Shown here in pieces: positions 6,977 through 16,529 of a stretch of DNA of 24,721 bases (positions are counted from its first letter, which is position 1; the number at the start of each line of letters is the position of its first letter). Position numbers and translations under genes: made by a program. The stretch is from JAAYJM01 sp964498585. GTDB taxonomy: Bacteria; Bacteroidota; Ignavibacteria; Kapaibacteriales; UBA2268. The notes beneath the pieces are model-generated. The model worked only from the letters and a program-made list of their open reading frames with translations. It was not told the DNA's origin and searched no databases. Location: positions 1 to 24,721 of the forward strand of contig CAZCHH010000052.1 of NCBI GenBank assembly GCA_964498585.1. The letters are read 5' to 3'.

Positions 6977-9900
6977 ATGAAACCTTTAAAACATTACAAA
7001 ATAAACATTGCAGTAATTTTATTTGCGATGTTTTTTGCAAACGATATAAGAGCGGAGCATATTACATTGCTTGAAAATGCAAGTACTTCTATGGAGGTAA
7101 TAGAAAGTACTTATGACAATTTAATATTACAAAACACTCTCGCTGATTTTGAATATTTCAACGTAAATACTCCACTCGGAACGTTTACTGAACTTTTCGT
7201 CTCTGGCTATGGAATACCAGAAAAGCAAGGTGCCCCGAAACTGCCAGTTTTACGTAAACTGATTGAAATTCCTTTGGGAGCAACTATCCAAACAAATGTG
7301 ATTAGCTCTACGTTTGATGATTATACACTAGAAGAATTGGGCTTGCAGTATCCGATTTTTCCAGAGCAGCCACCTGCAATTAAAAGCAATCCCGAACCAC
7401 CGAAATTTGTTTATAATAATCGTTTTTACACGCGAAACGAATTTCTTTTCGATGAACTTGTAAAAGTTGACGAAATGGGTATATTGCGTAGCTCGCGTCT
7501 TGCAAGCATTTGCATTTCGCCAATACAATACAATCCAGTAACACAAACCTTACGATTTTATACCAATTTGCAAGTTGAAGTTATTTTCAATAATCCTGAT
7601 ATTCAGGCGACTAACGACTTAAAAGCGAGAACAAATTCCTACTTTTTCGATGGCACTTTCAGACAGGTTATTAATTACAAACCCGTTCAAACACGCGACT
7701 ATTTAACCAAATATCCCGTTAAATATGTAATAGTATCCGACCCAATGTTCCAAACCACTTTGCAGCCATTTATCGAGTGGAAAATTCGTAAAGGATTCAA
7801 AGTAATTGAAGCATATACAAATAATCCTGCAGTAGGCACAACTACAACATCAATTAAAGCATATCTTCAAGGGCTTTACAACGCTGGAACTGCAACCGAC
7901 CCGGCGCCATCATTTGTTCTTTTTGTTGGCGATGTTGCTCAAATACCTTCATGGCAGGGCAGCGGACACGTTACTGATTTAAAATACTGCGAATATACTA
8001 ATGATAATTTCCCTGAAATATATTATGGTCGTTTTTCAGCCACAAATACAAGCCAGTTATTACCACAAATTAATAAAACATTACTTTACGAGCAGTATTT
8101 GTTCCCAGAGCCAACATATTTGAATGAAGTAGTAATGGTTGCAGGTATGGACAGTAATTTTGGACCTACTCATGCAAACGGACAAATGAATTATGGAACC
8201 ACATATTATTTCAACGCTGCTCATTATTTGCTTTCTCACACTTATTTATATCCAAACTCTGGTAGTCAGGCAGCAGCAATAATTCAAAATGTAAGCGATG
8301 GAGTTGGTTTTGCAAATTACACAGCACACTGCGGTTCGTCTGGCTGGGGTAATCCAAGTTTTACTAATTCAAATGTCCCCGGTTTGCAAAATTTAAATAA
8401 ATATCCTACAATGATAGGTAATTGCTGCCAAAGCAATAAATTTGAAGAATCTTCCTGCTTTGGGGAAACACTTTTAAGAGCTAATGGCAAAGGTGCAGTT
8501 GCTTATATTGGCGCTTCTGATTACACCTATTGGGATGAAGACTTTTACTGGAGTGTCGGAGTTGGAACAATTTCAGCAAATCCAACTTACGCCGGGACTA
8601 CTCTTGGTGCTTATGATAAAATGTTTCACGATAACGGCGAAGCATATATTAACTGGTATGTAACTCAATCTCAAATTATTTTCGGTGGAAATATTGCTGT
8701 AACTCAAGGTTCGCCTTCTATGTCACAGTACTACTGGGAAATCTATCACGTTATGGGCGATCCGTCCCTCGTTACTTTCTTTTCTGAAGCTCCTGCTTCG
8801 AATACAACTTATCCTGAAGTTATTACTTTAGGAAGCACCGATTTTACGGTAAATACAGAACCTTATGGTTACGTGGCAATTTCAAAGGACGGGGTACTTC
8901 ACGGCGCTGCTCTCGCTGATTCAAATGGCGTTGCTGAAATTTATTTAACACCTATTCTTGAGCCCGGCGAAGCTGTAATCGTTGTTACAAACCAAAATAT
9001 CCAGCCCTTCATTGATACTATACCTGCTATTTACCCTGACGAAATAAAAGTAGTCTATTTTAATCATACAATTAATGATTTAAACGAAAATCCGGTTGAG
9101 CAGGTTGCAAACGGCGATTCTCTTTTACTTTCTTTAGCCGTAAAAAATGTTGGATACGATTCTACAAGTACAGATACAGTCAATATTTTCATCAGTTCTA
9201 ATAGCCCATTCATTACAATAAGCGATAATACTGAAAACTATGGTATTATCCTGCCTAATCAGGTTTTAAGCATAGAAAATGGCTTTACTTTCGAGGTCTC
9301 CAACATAGCTCCAAATAATCATAATGCAGAAATTACCGTTACTGCAACAATAAACGACACTACATCTTGGGAAAGCACCTTTTATATAACAATTTCTGCT
9401 CCTGTTTTAACTTTAAAGAATATTGAAATTTTAGACCCAAATGGAAATAATAACGGAAGATTAGACCCCGGCGAGACTGCTCAGCTATCCTTTACAATTA
9501 AAAACAAAGGTAACGCTTTGGCTGGTAATGTTACTGCTTCGCTTTATTCTTCTAATGAATTTGTTACCATAGATGGTAACGCTAAAGATTTTGGCAATAT
9601 TGAAGTTGGAGGACAGGGAAATAATAATTTTGATATAATTATTAATGAAGATGCTCCTTTAGGAACTGTAATTAATATGGAATTGGATATTTATTTAGAT
9701 GGAGAATTAATAGCTCAAGAATATCCATTTTTAGTTATTGGACAAGTGCCGGCTCTCATAATTGCTAAAGATTCTGATATTAATTCTATTTTAAACATAC
9801 AAAATGCCTTCGAAGATTTAGGAATTGAAGTTATGATTAAGACTGAATTTCCAACAAATTTAAATTCATATCTTTCTGTTTTTGTTTTGCTGGGTATGAA

Positions 9901-11473
9901 TCCTGATAATTATGTGCTTACAGAAGAAGATGGAGTGCTTTTAGCAGATTATCTGAATAATGGTGGAAATCTTTATATGGAGGGTGGCGATACCTGGGCT
10001 TTCGATGCGCAGCGTGCTGTCCATCCAATGTTTAATATTACTGGGATTTCTGACGGAGAATCAGATTTAAGCACTATAGCAGGTCAAAACGATGCCTTTA
10101 CTTATGATATGAGCTTTAGCTATTCCGGAAACAATAGTTATGCAGACAGATTAGCTGCAGTTTCACCAGCTTTTAATATTTTTAGGAATATATCTCCAAA
10201 CTATACCTGTGCTGTGGCTTATGATGCCGGTTCGTACAAAACAATTGGTGCTTCTTTCCAGTTTGGTGGCTTAAATAATGAAAATTTCCCTTCAACCCAC
10301 AACGAACTGCTTTCTGAATATCTTCAATTTTTTGAAATAATTCCAAAAAGTTCTTTAACAATAGAATTGCCAAACTACTGGAAGATGATTTCAAGCAACG
10401 TTTTACCTAAAAATCGTAATGTTGTGGATATTATGTCTGAAATCGAAGAAAATCTTACTATTATGAAAAACAGCTATGGTAAAGTTTATATTCCAGCATA
10501 CAATATAAATACTATAATTAGTTTGAACATAAAACATGGCTATTATGTGCATATGACTGATGAAGCAACTTTAGTTATTGAAGGTAGAGATGTTAATCCT
10601 TTGACTACACCTATTGATTTTAATCCCGGCTGGCATATGTTCGCTTATTTAAGAAATTCTCCAATGAATGTGGAAATAGCATTAGCATCTCTTAATGATA
10701 ATTTTTTAATTGCTAAAAATGAAATTGGTGTCTATATTCCTTCTTATGGAATTAACTCTCTTGGAAATATGGCTCCCGGAAATGCTTATTATATCTATAT
10801 CTTAAATAGTTCTACACTTACTTATCCGGCTAATTCAAGCTATAAAAACACTGATAATCAAATTAATTTTAATGATAAATTGATTAGCATCGGAACTGGA
10901 AATTCTATGGCTTTGATTCTAAAAGCAGAAAATCTTGAAGAAGGCACTGAAATTATTGCAAGTGACAATGAAAATAATGTTTATGGTAATGGTTTCGTTA
11001 GGAATGGTCTGGCTGCTCTCTTGATTTGGGGCGATGATGAGTTCAGTGATGGTAAAAATGGATTTTATTCCAATGAAGCAATCAATCTTTTTGCTAATAA
11101 TGAATTGTTGGACATTAGTCCAACTAATGATTTAATTGAACAATCAAGCAATGATTATATATCTTTTAAAACCGATGGTTTAGCTTATGCTGAAATTGTT
11201 GAAAATCAGAGCAGTTCTAATCAAATGATTTGTTTTCCACAACCAGCAAAAGAAAGCATTAATATTTCTTTCTATTTAGAAAATGAAGCAAATGTTAGGA
11301 TTGATATTCTATCATCAACTGGCATTTTAATTAAAAGATTAAATCTGGGAAATATATCTGTTGGAAAACACACTCATTCAATTAATTTAAGTGAATTTCC
11401 ATCTGGCGTTTATAATGTTTTGCTTAATGCAGGTGGAATAATTAAATCTGAAAAAATATCTATAATTAAGTAG
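6977..11473 (+). CDS. Gingipain-like C25 cysteine peptidase with T9SS sorting domain
   Basis: The 1498-residue protein has a signal peptide (about 1-26), a propeptide (about 30-220), and a peptidase family C25 domain (about 225-610). The catalytic His is His451 in NYTAHCGSSGW and the nucleophile is in GNCCQSNKF (Cys483 or Cys484), followed by CFGETLLRANGKGAVAYIG and YYWEIYHVMGDPS, all close to gingipain motifs known to me. An Ig-like domain follows (about 615-690), then two CARDB-like or Ig-like segments (about 690-920), a flavodoxin-like stretch (LIIAKDSDINSI, later GGNLYMEGGDTW), two tandem GW modules (about 1127-1283) and a C-terminal sorting domain (1417-1498, ending SGVYNVLLNAGGIIKSEKIS). 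It is probably a cell-surface or secreted protease, autoprocessed from a zymogen. Cys452 directly after the catalytic His differs from the Gly of gingipains. Confidence 0.93.
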   Translation: MKPLKHYKINIAVILFAMFFANDIRAEHITLLENASTSMEVIESTYDNLILQNTLADFEYFNVNTPLGTFTELFVSGYGIPEKQGAPKLPVLRKLIEIPLGATIQTNVISSTFDDYTLEELGLQYPIFPEQPPAIKSNPEPPKFVYNNRFYTRNEFLFDELVKVDEMGILRSSRLASICISPIQYNPVTQTLRFYTNLQVEVIFNNPDIQATNDLKARTNSYFFDGTFRQVINYKPVQTRDYLTKYPVKYVIVSDPMFQTTLQPFIEWKIRKGFKVIEAYTNNPAVGTTTTSIKAYLQGLYNAGTATDPAPSFVLFVGDVAQIPSWQGSGHVTDLKYCEYTNDNFPEIYYGRFSATNTSQLLPQINKTLLYEQYLFPEPTYLNEVVMVAGMDSNFGPTHANGQMNYGTTYYFNAAHYLLSHTYLYPNSGSQAAAIIQNVSDGVGFANYTAHCGSSGWGNPSFTNSNVPGLQNLNKYPTMIGNCCQSNKFEESSCFGETLLRANGKGAVAYIGASDYTYWDEDFYWSVGVGTISANPTYAGTTLGAYDKMFHDNGEAYINWYVTQSQIIFGGNIAVTQGSPSMSQYYWEIYHVMGDPSLVTFFSEAPASNTTYPEVITLGSTDFTVNTEPYGYVAISKDGVLHGAALADSNGVAEIYLTPILEPGEAVIVVTNQNIQPFIDTIPAIYPDEIKVVYFNHTINDLNENPVEQVANGDSLLLSLAVKNVGYDSTSTDTVNIFISSNSPFITISDNTENYGIILPNQVLSIENGFTFEVSNIAPNNHNAEITVTATINDTTSWESTFYITISAPVLTLKNIEILDPNGNNNGRLDPGETAQLSFTIKNKGNALAGNVTASLYSSNEFVTIDGNAKDFGNIEVGGQGNNNFDIIINEDAPLGTVINMELDIYLDGELIAQEYPFLVIGQVPALIIAKDSDINSILNIQNAFEDLGIEVMIKTEFPTNLNSYLSVFVLLGMNPDNYVLTEEDGVLLADYLNNGGNLYMEGGDTWAFDAQRAVHPMFNITGISDGESDLSTIAGQNDAFTYDMSFSYSGNNSYADRLAAVSPAFNIFRNISPNYTCAVAYDAGSYKTIGASFQFGGLNNENFPSTHNELLSEYLQFFEIIPKSSLTIELPNYWKMISSNVLPKNRNVVDIMSEIEENLTIMKNSYGKVYIPAYNINTIISLNIKHGYYVHMTDEATLVIEGRDVNPLTTPIDFNPGWHMFAYLRNSPMNVEIALASLNDNFLIAKNEIGVYIPSYGINSLGNMAPGNAYYIYILNSSTLTYPANSSYKNTDNQINFNDKLISIGTGNSMALILKAENLEEGTEIIASDNENNVYGNGFVRNGLAALLIWGDDEFSDGKNGFYSNEAINLFANNELLDISPTNDLIEQSSNDYISFKTDGLAYAEIVENQSSSNQMICFPQPAKESINISFYLENEANVRIDILSSTGILIKRLNLGNISVGKHTHSINLSEFPSGVYNVLLNAGGIIKSEKISIIK

Positions 11474-11488
11474 CCACCTAAATAAAAA

Positions 11489-11520
11489 GTCCAACATTGC
11501 AAGGTATTGGACATTTTTTT
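11489..11520 (+). terminator. Rho-independent terminator, sister of 2885-2917
   Basis: The hairpin at 11489-11512 has the same GCAA loop and layout as the one after the first T9SS gene, then T7 at 11514-11520. Base pairs in the middle of the stem differ in a pair-preserving way (G-T and G-C there, A-T and A-T here), with one C-A mismatch. It starts 15 nt after the peptidase stop codon. Confidence 0.85.
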
Positions 11521-11935
11521 CCTAAAGTCAAAAATTCCTTCTGGCTGCAGATGAAATATGGACTCCACTTTCAAAGCGTGGAGCCCATCTGCTTAAAAAT
11601 GCAACGTAGATGTGTTATCTTAATAGCAAAGATATCGAACAAACGGAAAAAATCTTGTAGAGATGATACCATTCCTACGGAGTTCATTCGGTCTTTTTTG
11701 ATATTTTTGCTACTAAGATAACAATTCTAACGGATTTGAAATTAATAGCCACGAGCTTAGCTCGTGGACAGAAATAAAAACAAGGTAATTTTTTCCCTCA
11801 CTATCTAAAGATAGTGGCTATTTATAAATAAGATATTCCATATTTCCTTAAATATGTAATATCTGGTTACAAGTATTTTTGTGAGAAATGGTCCCCATCT
11901 CGCAGGTGGAATCCATCTTGAGAAGTTAAGTTAAT
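11521..11935. repeat. Gene-free spacer packed with palindromic repeats
   Basis: The open frame across 11497-11721 covers the terminator and repeats and is not a gene. Seen here are a hairpin at 11559-11592 (GGACTCCACTTTCAAAGCGTGGAG), which recurs at 24485-24517; a 109-bp palindromic element at 11614-11722 with ends GTTATCTTAATAGCAAAGAT and its near-complement, enclosing TACCATTCCTACGGAGTTC; and a 79-bp element at 11744-11822 with ends AATAGCCAC/GTGGCTATT and two internal hairpins. From 11823 to 11935 only a weak piece of the GGAATCCATCTT repeat is visible. Confidence 0.75.
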
Positions 11936-12976
11936 CTATTTTTCTTCTAATTTCCTTTTTAAAGCATAAAATTCTCTAAATAAATCAGGTAAGTCATTAA
12001 TCACAGCTTCAATCTTAAATGCTTTGAATCGTTCACGGGCTGGAGCGCCGAAATAAATTCCTTTTTTCTCAATTGATTGTCCAACGCCTGATTGTGCATA
12101 TAAAATCACATCATCGACAGTTGAAATATGGCCGGCTAAGCCAACCTGACCGGCTAAGCGATTGCGTTTTCCAACTTTAGTGCTTCCGGAAATTCCGACT
12201 TGTGCAGCAATACCAGTATTTTCACCAATAGAGACATTATGAGCAATTTGGCATAAATTATCAATTTTGCAGCCCTTTTCAATTATTGTGCTTCCGATTA
12301 ATGCTCTGTCTATAGTAGTGTTTGCACCAATTTCCACATTGTCTTCAAGCACTACATTTCCAAGCTGGGGAATCTTTTCATAAGAAGAATCTTTATTCTC
12401 AATAAATCCAAATCCGTCAGAGCCAATAACGGCACCAGCTTGTAATATGCAGTTTTTTCCGATAATAGTATCGGAATAGCAAATTACAGAAGAGTTTAGT
12501 AGAGAATTGCTTTCTATCGAAACATTATCGTATAGCACTACTTTTGAATGAAGTACTACGTTTTCAGAAATTGTGCAGTTATCTCCTATAACGCAGTAAG
12601 GACCTATGTATGCAGTCTTGTCAATTTTAGTATTATTTCCAATAATTGCTGTATTATGAATTGACGAAGATTTCTTTGGTAGCAATGATTCCACATATTT
12701 CAAAATTCTGTAGAATTCGAAATAAGGATTTTTAACAGAAATAAAAACTTGATTATCTTTAGGAGTAATATTTAAATTATCTGGAACAAGGATGCAAGTA
12801 GCTCTGCAGGATTCAATGAAATGAGCGTATTTTGAATCGTAAAAGAAAGTAATATCGCCCGGCTCGCAGGATTCAATTCTGTTTAATCTTGAAACTAATG
12901 TGTTTGTATTGCCGATTAGTCTGCCGTTAATTAGTTCAGCAATTGCTTCAACATTCAAAGGATTCTTTAATTTCAT
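11936..12976 (-). CDS. lpxD: UDP-3-O-acylglucosamine N-acyltransferase LpxD
   Basis: The 346-residue protein matches LpxD in length and plan. The N-terminal uridine-binding domain (1-100) includes CEPGDITFFYDSKYAHFIES. The left-handed beta-helix of hexapeptide repeats (about 105-300) contains GAVIGSDGFGF, the catalytic His246 in NLCQIAHNVSIG and His283 in GQVGLAGHI. A C-terminal helix runs about 312-346. The enzyme transfers a 3-hydroxyacyl chain from acyl-ACP to the amine of UDP-3-O-acylglucosamine, the third step of lipid A synthesis, in the cytoplasm. The start lies 2 nt after the stop of the Skp-like gene, so the two are co-translated; this pairing is common in Gram-negatives. It shows that the organism builds a lipid A-containing outer membrane. 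Confidence 0.95.
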   Translation of the reverse strand: MKLKNPLNVEAIAELINGRLIGNTNTLVSRLNRIESCEPGDITFFYDSKYAHFIESCRATCILVPDNLNITPKDNQVFISVKNPYFEFYRILKYVESLLPKKSSSIHNTAIIGNNTKIDKTAYIGPYCVIGDNCTISENVVLHSKVVLYDNVSIESNSLLNSSVICYSDTIIGKNCILQAGAVIGSDGFGFIENKDSSYEKIPQLGNVVLEDNVEIGANTTIDRALIGSTIIEKGCKIDNLCQIAHNVSIGENTGIAAQVGISGSTKVGKRNRLAGQVGLAGHISTVDDVILYAQSGVGQSIEKKGIYFGAPARERFKAFKIEAVINDLPDLFREFYALKRKLEEK

Positions 12977-12978
12977 AA

Positions 12979-13728
12979 CTATTTTTTTTCTTTTATTATT
13001 TCTTTTGATGGTTTCTCAACATTTCCTTCAGTATTAGGAGCGGTACCTTCATTAGGAACAATTCCTTCTTCTTTTTCAATTTCACGACCTTCCTTTGACC
13101 TTTGACGTGACCTACCTCTTGGAGCTGATTTCGTTTCCTTTTCTTGATTTCTTGGGTCTTTGGAAATTTTTTGCTGAAGTTCGTCTTCAAGTTTTTTCAC
13201 ATCGACACCGAGTTTTCTAAGAACTTTCACAGTTAAGTCATATTTGAAGTTAGTATAAGGCAGAGGATTAACGCTTTTATCCCATATAATATCATATCCT
13301 TCGTCAGAAGCAACATTTTGTATGGCAGCATAAATTTTTTCTTCAATCGGCTTCATAATAGTTTTGACAGTCATATCATATTCGCCACCAGATTCAAATT
13401 TTTTCCTTGCATACTCTAATTTCTGTCGTTTAAGCACCTCAAGGTCAGCATCTTTTTTTGTTTTTTCTTCGTCGCTCCAAACAAGACGATTACGCTGAAT
13501 ATCTTGTTCAAGGTCTTGGATTTGCAACTCTAAATCGTTTAGCTCGCGCTTCCATTCTTCAACAACGGTTCGAATTCGCTGGTCTGCTTGCTGGGCTTCA
13601 GTAAATTGCTCTCTGATTACATCGGATGCAATAAAACCAACTTTTTGCGCAAAAGCAGTATTAAATGATGGAATAAAAAACACTGCTATTGCAACAATAA
13701 GAGTTATTATATATTTTATTTTTTTCAT
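12979..13728 (-). CDS. Skp/OmpH-family periplasmic chaperone with long charged tail
   Basis: The 249-residue protein has a signal peptide (1-27, AFA|Q). The Skp core (about 28-185) opens with KVGFIASDVIREQF, runs into a long coiled coil (about 42-118: EWKRELNDLELQIQDLEQDI) and closes with the strand EGYDIIWDKSVNPLPYTN. Skp trimers hold unfolded outer membrane proteins in the periplasm on their way to the BAM complex. The last 60 residues are an added low-complexity tail, first basic (RGRSRQRSKEGR) and then Glu/Pro/Asn-rich; E. coli Skp, at about 161 residues, has nothing like it. The gene sits 93 bp after ribD and directly before lpxD. A second frame within the tail is only a shadow. Confidence 0.88.
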   Translation of the reverse strand: MKKIKYIITLIVAIAVFFIPSFNTAFAQKVGFIASDVIREQFTEAQQADQRIRTVVEEWKRELNDLELQIQDLEQDIQRNRLVWSDEEKTKKDADLEVLKRQKLEYARKKFESGGEYDMTVKTIMKPIEEKIYAAIQNVASDEGYDIIWDKSVNPLPYTNFKYDLTVKVLRKLGVDVKKLEDELQQKISKDPRNQEKETKSAPRGRSRQRSKEGREIEKEEGIVPNEGTAPNTEGNVEKPSKEIIKEKK

Positions 13729-13821
13729 TGAAATATTTTTACTTAATATAACAAATATTGAGTTAGTTTATGACGTTTTACTGATAAAAATAGTTGTAAT
13801 AATTTAAAAAAAGTTAGTAGT

Positions 13822-14922
13822 TCAAGTAATTTCCCTTTTCATAATCAGATGATAATCCTTACCAGTTTTAGTAGCATTGATTAAAGAAAAATGCTTAGCT
13901 TCTTCTATACTCTTTGTTGTCATAGAGCCAAAGGCATTTATTCCATTTCCAATAATAATCGGTGCAGTAAAAATCTGCAATTCATCTACTAAGCCACTAT
14001 CTAAAAAAGAAGAAAAGATTTTTGAGCCACCTTCTACCAAAATTGAAGAAATATTAAATTTATGGGCTAATTCAGAAATAGCAAAATTAATATCAATAAT
14101 ACCATTATCATTGACATCACAAGGGACAAGCTTAACACCAGCTACATTTAAAGAATCAGCTTTTCGAATTGATGCTACATCTTTTTTGCAGCATACAATA
14201 GTATTACTTCTTTCGTTGTCTATGAAATTGCTTAAAGTAAGTGGTAAAGAAAGGTTAGTATCAAAAATAATACGAAGTGGATTTCTCCCTTTCACATCGC
14301 GAACAGTAAGTTTAGGATTATCGAATGAAGCAGTCATCTTGCCAATTATAACTGCATCAACTTCGCTGCGTAATTTATGAACTTTCTTACGGCTTTCCTC
14401 GCAGGTAATCCATTTTGATTTTCCATTAAAAGTTGCTATACAGCCATTAAGTGACTGAGCTACTTTTAATATTATATAGGGAGCACAAGTTAAAATATAT
14501 TTTGTAAAAAAGCGATTAGCCCACTCACATTCTTTTTTGCAAACATCTGTAATTACTTCAACACCGGCATCTCTTAAAATCTGGACTCCCTTACCATTGA
14601 CTTCAGGATTTGGGTCAAGCATCCCAATTACAACACGTTTAATCTTTTTTTCCAATATTAAATTAACGCAAGGGGGAGTTTTTCCATAATGCGAGCAGGG
14701 TTCTAAATTAACGACAAGAGTTGTATCTGAAAAATCATCAATTTCTGCGTTATTAATAGCATCAACTTCAGCGTGAGCAGCACCAAATTCCTTGTGCCAG
14801 CCCGTTGAAACAATTTCATCACCTCGCAAAAGGACAGCACCTACTCTTGGATTTGGATTGACATAACCACTTCCTTTCATAGCAAGTTTTAATGCAAGAA
14901 GCATTGCTTGGTCTAATGTCAT
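13822..14922 (-). CDS. ribD: Bifunctional riboflavin deaminase/reductase RibD
   Basis: The 366-residue protein is of usual RibD length. The N-terminal deaminase domain (1-145) has the zinc and catalytic motif HAE at 50-52 and PCSHYGKTPPC at 75-85. The C-terminal reductase domain (about 147-366) contains PYIILKVAQSLNGCIA, then VILPII-type reductase strands and SSILVEGGSKIFSSFL for NADPH binding. It deaminates the pyrimidine product of GTP cyclohydrolase II and then reduces the ribose side chain, two steps of riboflavin synthesis. The start codon is 1 nt from the stop of the upstream lipoprotein gene. No FMN riboswitch is visible upstream and no other rib gene is nearby. Confidence 0.95.
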   Translation of the reverse strand: MTLDQAMLLALKLAMKGSGYVNPNPRVGAVLLRGDEIVSTGWHKEFGAAHAEVDAINNAEIDDFSDTTLVVNLEPCSHYGKTPPCVNLILEKKIKRVVIGMLDPNPEVNGKGVQILRDAGVEVITDVCKKECEWANRFFTKYILTCAPYIILKVAQSLNGCIATFNGKSKWITCEESRKKVHKLRSEVDAVIIGKMTASFDNPKLTVRDVKGRNPLRIIFDTNLSLPLTLSNFIDNERSNTIVCCKKDVASIRKADSLNVAGVKLVPCDVNDNGIIDINFAISELAHKFNISSILVEGGSKIFSSFLDSGLVDELQIFTAPIIIGNGINAFGSMTTKSIEEAKHFSLINATKTGKDYHLIMKREIT

Positions 14923-14923
14923 C

Positions 14924-15739
14924 TTATTTCCAATGAAACTGAATAGTTGATGAATATTGGTTTGGACGTGCAGGAATGATTAGATTTGCTGTGTAATTTC
15001 CCGGTGTAGCCGGCACTCCCTTATTTGTTTGCCCGTTCCATTCAAGTGAATATTTATATGTATCGCCGATTTTCTCTGGTCTTACCTGTAAAATTACCTG
15101 AAGATAATTCATTCCAAAATTAGAGCTCCAGATTAAATTTCCTTTGCCAGACAAAATTTCTACTCTAAATTCTTCTGATGTAGGGATATATTCGTTAATC
15201 ACATTTGCAAGCCGGGTTGCAGTAACTGTAAACAGTGCTGTGCTATCGTTTTGCATTGCCACTGACGGGATAAGTTCGAGTGGCTGCTCGCTCGGCTTAT
15301 TTTGAATTTTATCTATTTCTGTTGCCAGCTTCCTGATTTCATATACCTCATTGCTTGTTTTTACTTCAAAAACAAACAACATATCCTCAATTTTTCTGTT
15401 TGTAAAATTAAATGGTTGACGGAAAAATAAAGTAGAGCTGGTTTTTCCCTCAGTTGAAGCTATCCCAGATATTTCCAAACGAGTTATAATTGCTGAATCA
15501 ATTAGTTCAGTACCTTCAAATACTTTTATATAGACTTCTTTTATATCTCGTAAAAATAAATGCTCTGCACTTTTCGAATCGCTTGTTGCCAACATATTAA
15601 AAGCAAGGATGCAATTATTTTCATCTGCCTTAATTAAATTGATATTTGGTTCAACAGGCAAACTTTTGTTCTTATTCGTATCCACGGAACTGCAAGCTAT
15701 AAGCAGAAAAAAAAGCATAAGAAATGTTCTATTTTTCAT
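14924..15739 (-). CDS. Lipoprotein with a C-terminal FlgD/BsuPI-like beta domain
   Basis: I take the ATG at 15739 as start (271 residues) because it puts a lipoprotein signal at the N-terminus (MKNRTFLMLFFLLIAC, lipidated Cys16). An in-frame ATG at 15778 would add 13 residues ahead of the signal. The central part (about 30-150) is of unknown fold. The C-terminal part (about 160-271) is a beta domain with FRVEILSGKGNLIWSS, SLEWNGQTNKGVPATPGNYTA and a final IQFHWK. WNG...G...PG.Y is the pattern of FlgD-like or BsuPI-like Ig domains. The function is unknown and it probably faces the periplasm. It is the first gene of a likely transcript with ribD (1-nt gap), with no obvious functional link to riboflavin. 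Confidence 0.75.
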   Translation of the reverse strand: MKNRTFLMLFFLLIACSSVDTNKNKSLPVEPNINLIKADENNCILAFNMLATSDSKSAEHLFLRDIKEVYIKVFEGTELIDSAIITRLEISGIASTEGKTSSTLFFRQPFNFTNRKIEDMLFVFEVKTSNEVYEIRKLATEIDKIQNKPSEQPLELIPSVAMQNDSTALFTVTATRLANVINEYIPTSEEFRVEILSGKGNLIWSSNFGMNYLQVILQVRPEKIGDTYKYSLEWNGQTNKGVPATPGNYTANLIIPARPNQYSSTIQFHWK

Positions 15740-15864
15740 ATTATTTTTAAAATAAAATAACATACTATAATTTAACAAAAATAAGAAAATTTGATTAAAT
15801 GAGTATATGAAAATGCGAAAATTTATAACGCAATTTACATTAAAATCTCTCTTTCAGTTTAAAA

Positions 15865-16162
15865 TTGTAACTCAACTTTCCTAATTGTCATAAGCGTGTG
15901 TAATATAAGAATAATTTAAAAATGAATAAAAGTGGCAAAAAGACATTAAGTACACCTCCCCTGGCCCCTCCTTGTTAGGAGGGGAACGCTAAAACATAGA
16001 ACTGTTCTTATTCACCTCCTAACAAGGAGGGGCAGGGGAGGTGTTATAAGGTTTTACAAGTAAAAGTAGTGTTTTCTAAGAATTATTAAATATAATACTG
16101 TTGATAATGCACTACTACTCTATATTCATTAAATTTTATCAACTAGGAAAGTTGAGTTGTAA
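15865..16162. mobile_element. MITE-like element, copy A, with target-site duplication
   Basis: The core at 15871-16156 (286 bp) begins CTCAACTTTCCTA and ends in TAGGAAAGTTGAG. TTGTAA flanks it on both sides (15865-15870 and 16157-16162). Inside, 15952-16044 forms a long G/C-rich inverted repeat (ACACCTCCCC...GGGGAGGTGT), each arm of which holds its own hairpin (CCTTGTTAGG and CCTAACAAGG). There is no open frame that could be a transposase. It is homologous over its length to copy B at 20937-21234 in opposite orientation. The stretches on either side (15740-15864 and 16163-16475) are AT-rich with nothing else recognisable. Confidence 0.85.
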
Positions 16163-16475
16163 TTAAAAAATCTTAATGGTTCAGTATATTTATTACACAT
16201 AAAATATTTTAATTTATTGATAAATAGATACTTATATAAATGTTACTAACTTTTTCTTGCACTTATTAAAATTAATAAATATGTTTGTGAAAAGATTGTA
16301 AGTAGTTATTATTTTATTGCAATAATAACTACTTAAAATCAAAATTAGAAAGATATTTATAAATTATTGATTATTTATTAACATTTTATCAATATTTATA
16401 AATAAATAGTATATAAATAGTGAATAACTTTTTTTTAAATATTCTATTTGTTTTTTAAATTTGCAATTAAAGAAA

Positions 16476-16496
16476 ATATATACTTTTAGTATATAT
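16476..16496. promoter_or_regulatory. Perfect 9-bp inverted repeat, possible operator
   Basis: ATATATACT and AGTATATAT are separated by TTT. The site ends 33 bp before the start of the small gene at 16530, the right place for an operator. The sequence is AT-rich, which lowers its weight. Confidence 0.45.
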
Positions 16497-16529
16497 GAAA
16501 AAATATGTTAAATTAATAAGAGAACGCTT

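Noticed and set aside
11497..11721. Open frame of 74 codons after the peptidase
   Set aside because: It starts inside the terminator and is made of palindromic repeat sequence.
13877..14380. 167-codon plus-strand frame across ribD
   Set aside because: It lies fully antisense to ribD, whose catalytic motifs are intact; it is a shadow.
15740..15864. FMN riboswitch ahead of the lipoprotein-ribD genes
   Set aside because: No conserved RFN segments such as AGGGGCGGGG with matching stems are visible in the upstream region.
15952..16044. G/C-rich repeats as CRISPR or terminator
   Set aside because: There are only two inverted arms with no spacers, and they lie inside an element with its own ends and target duplications.
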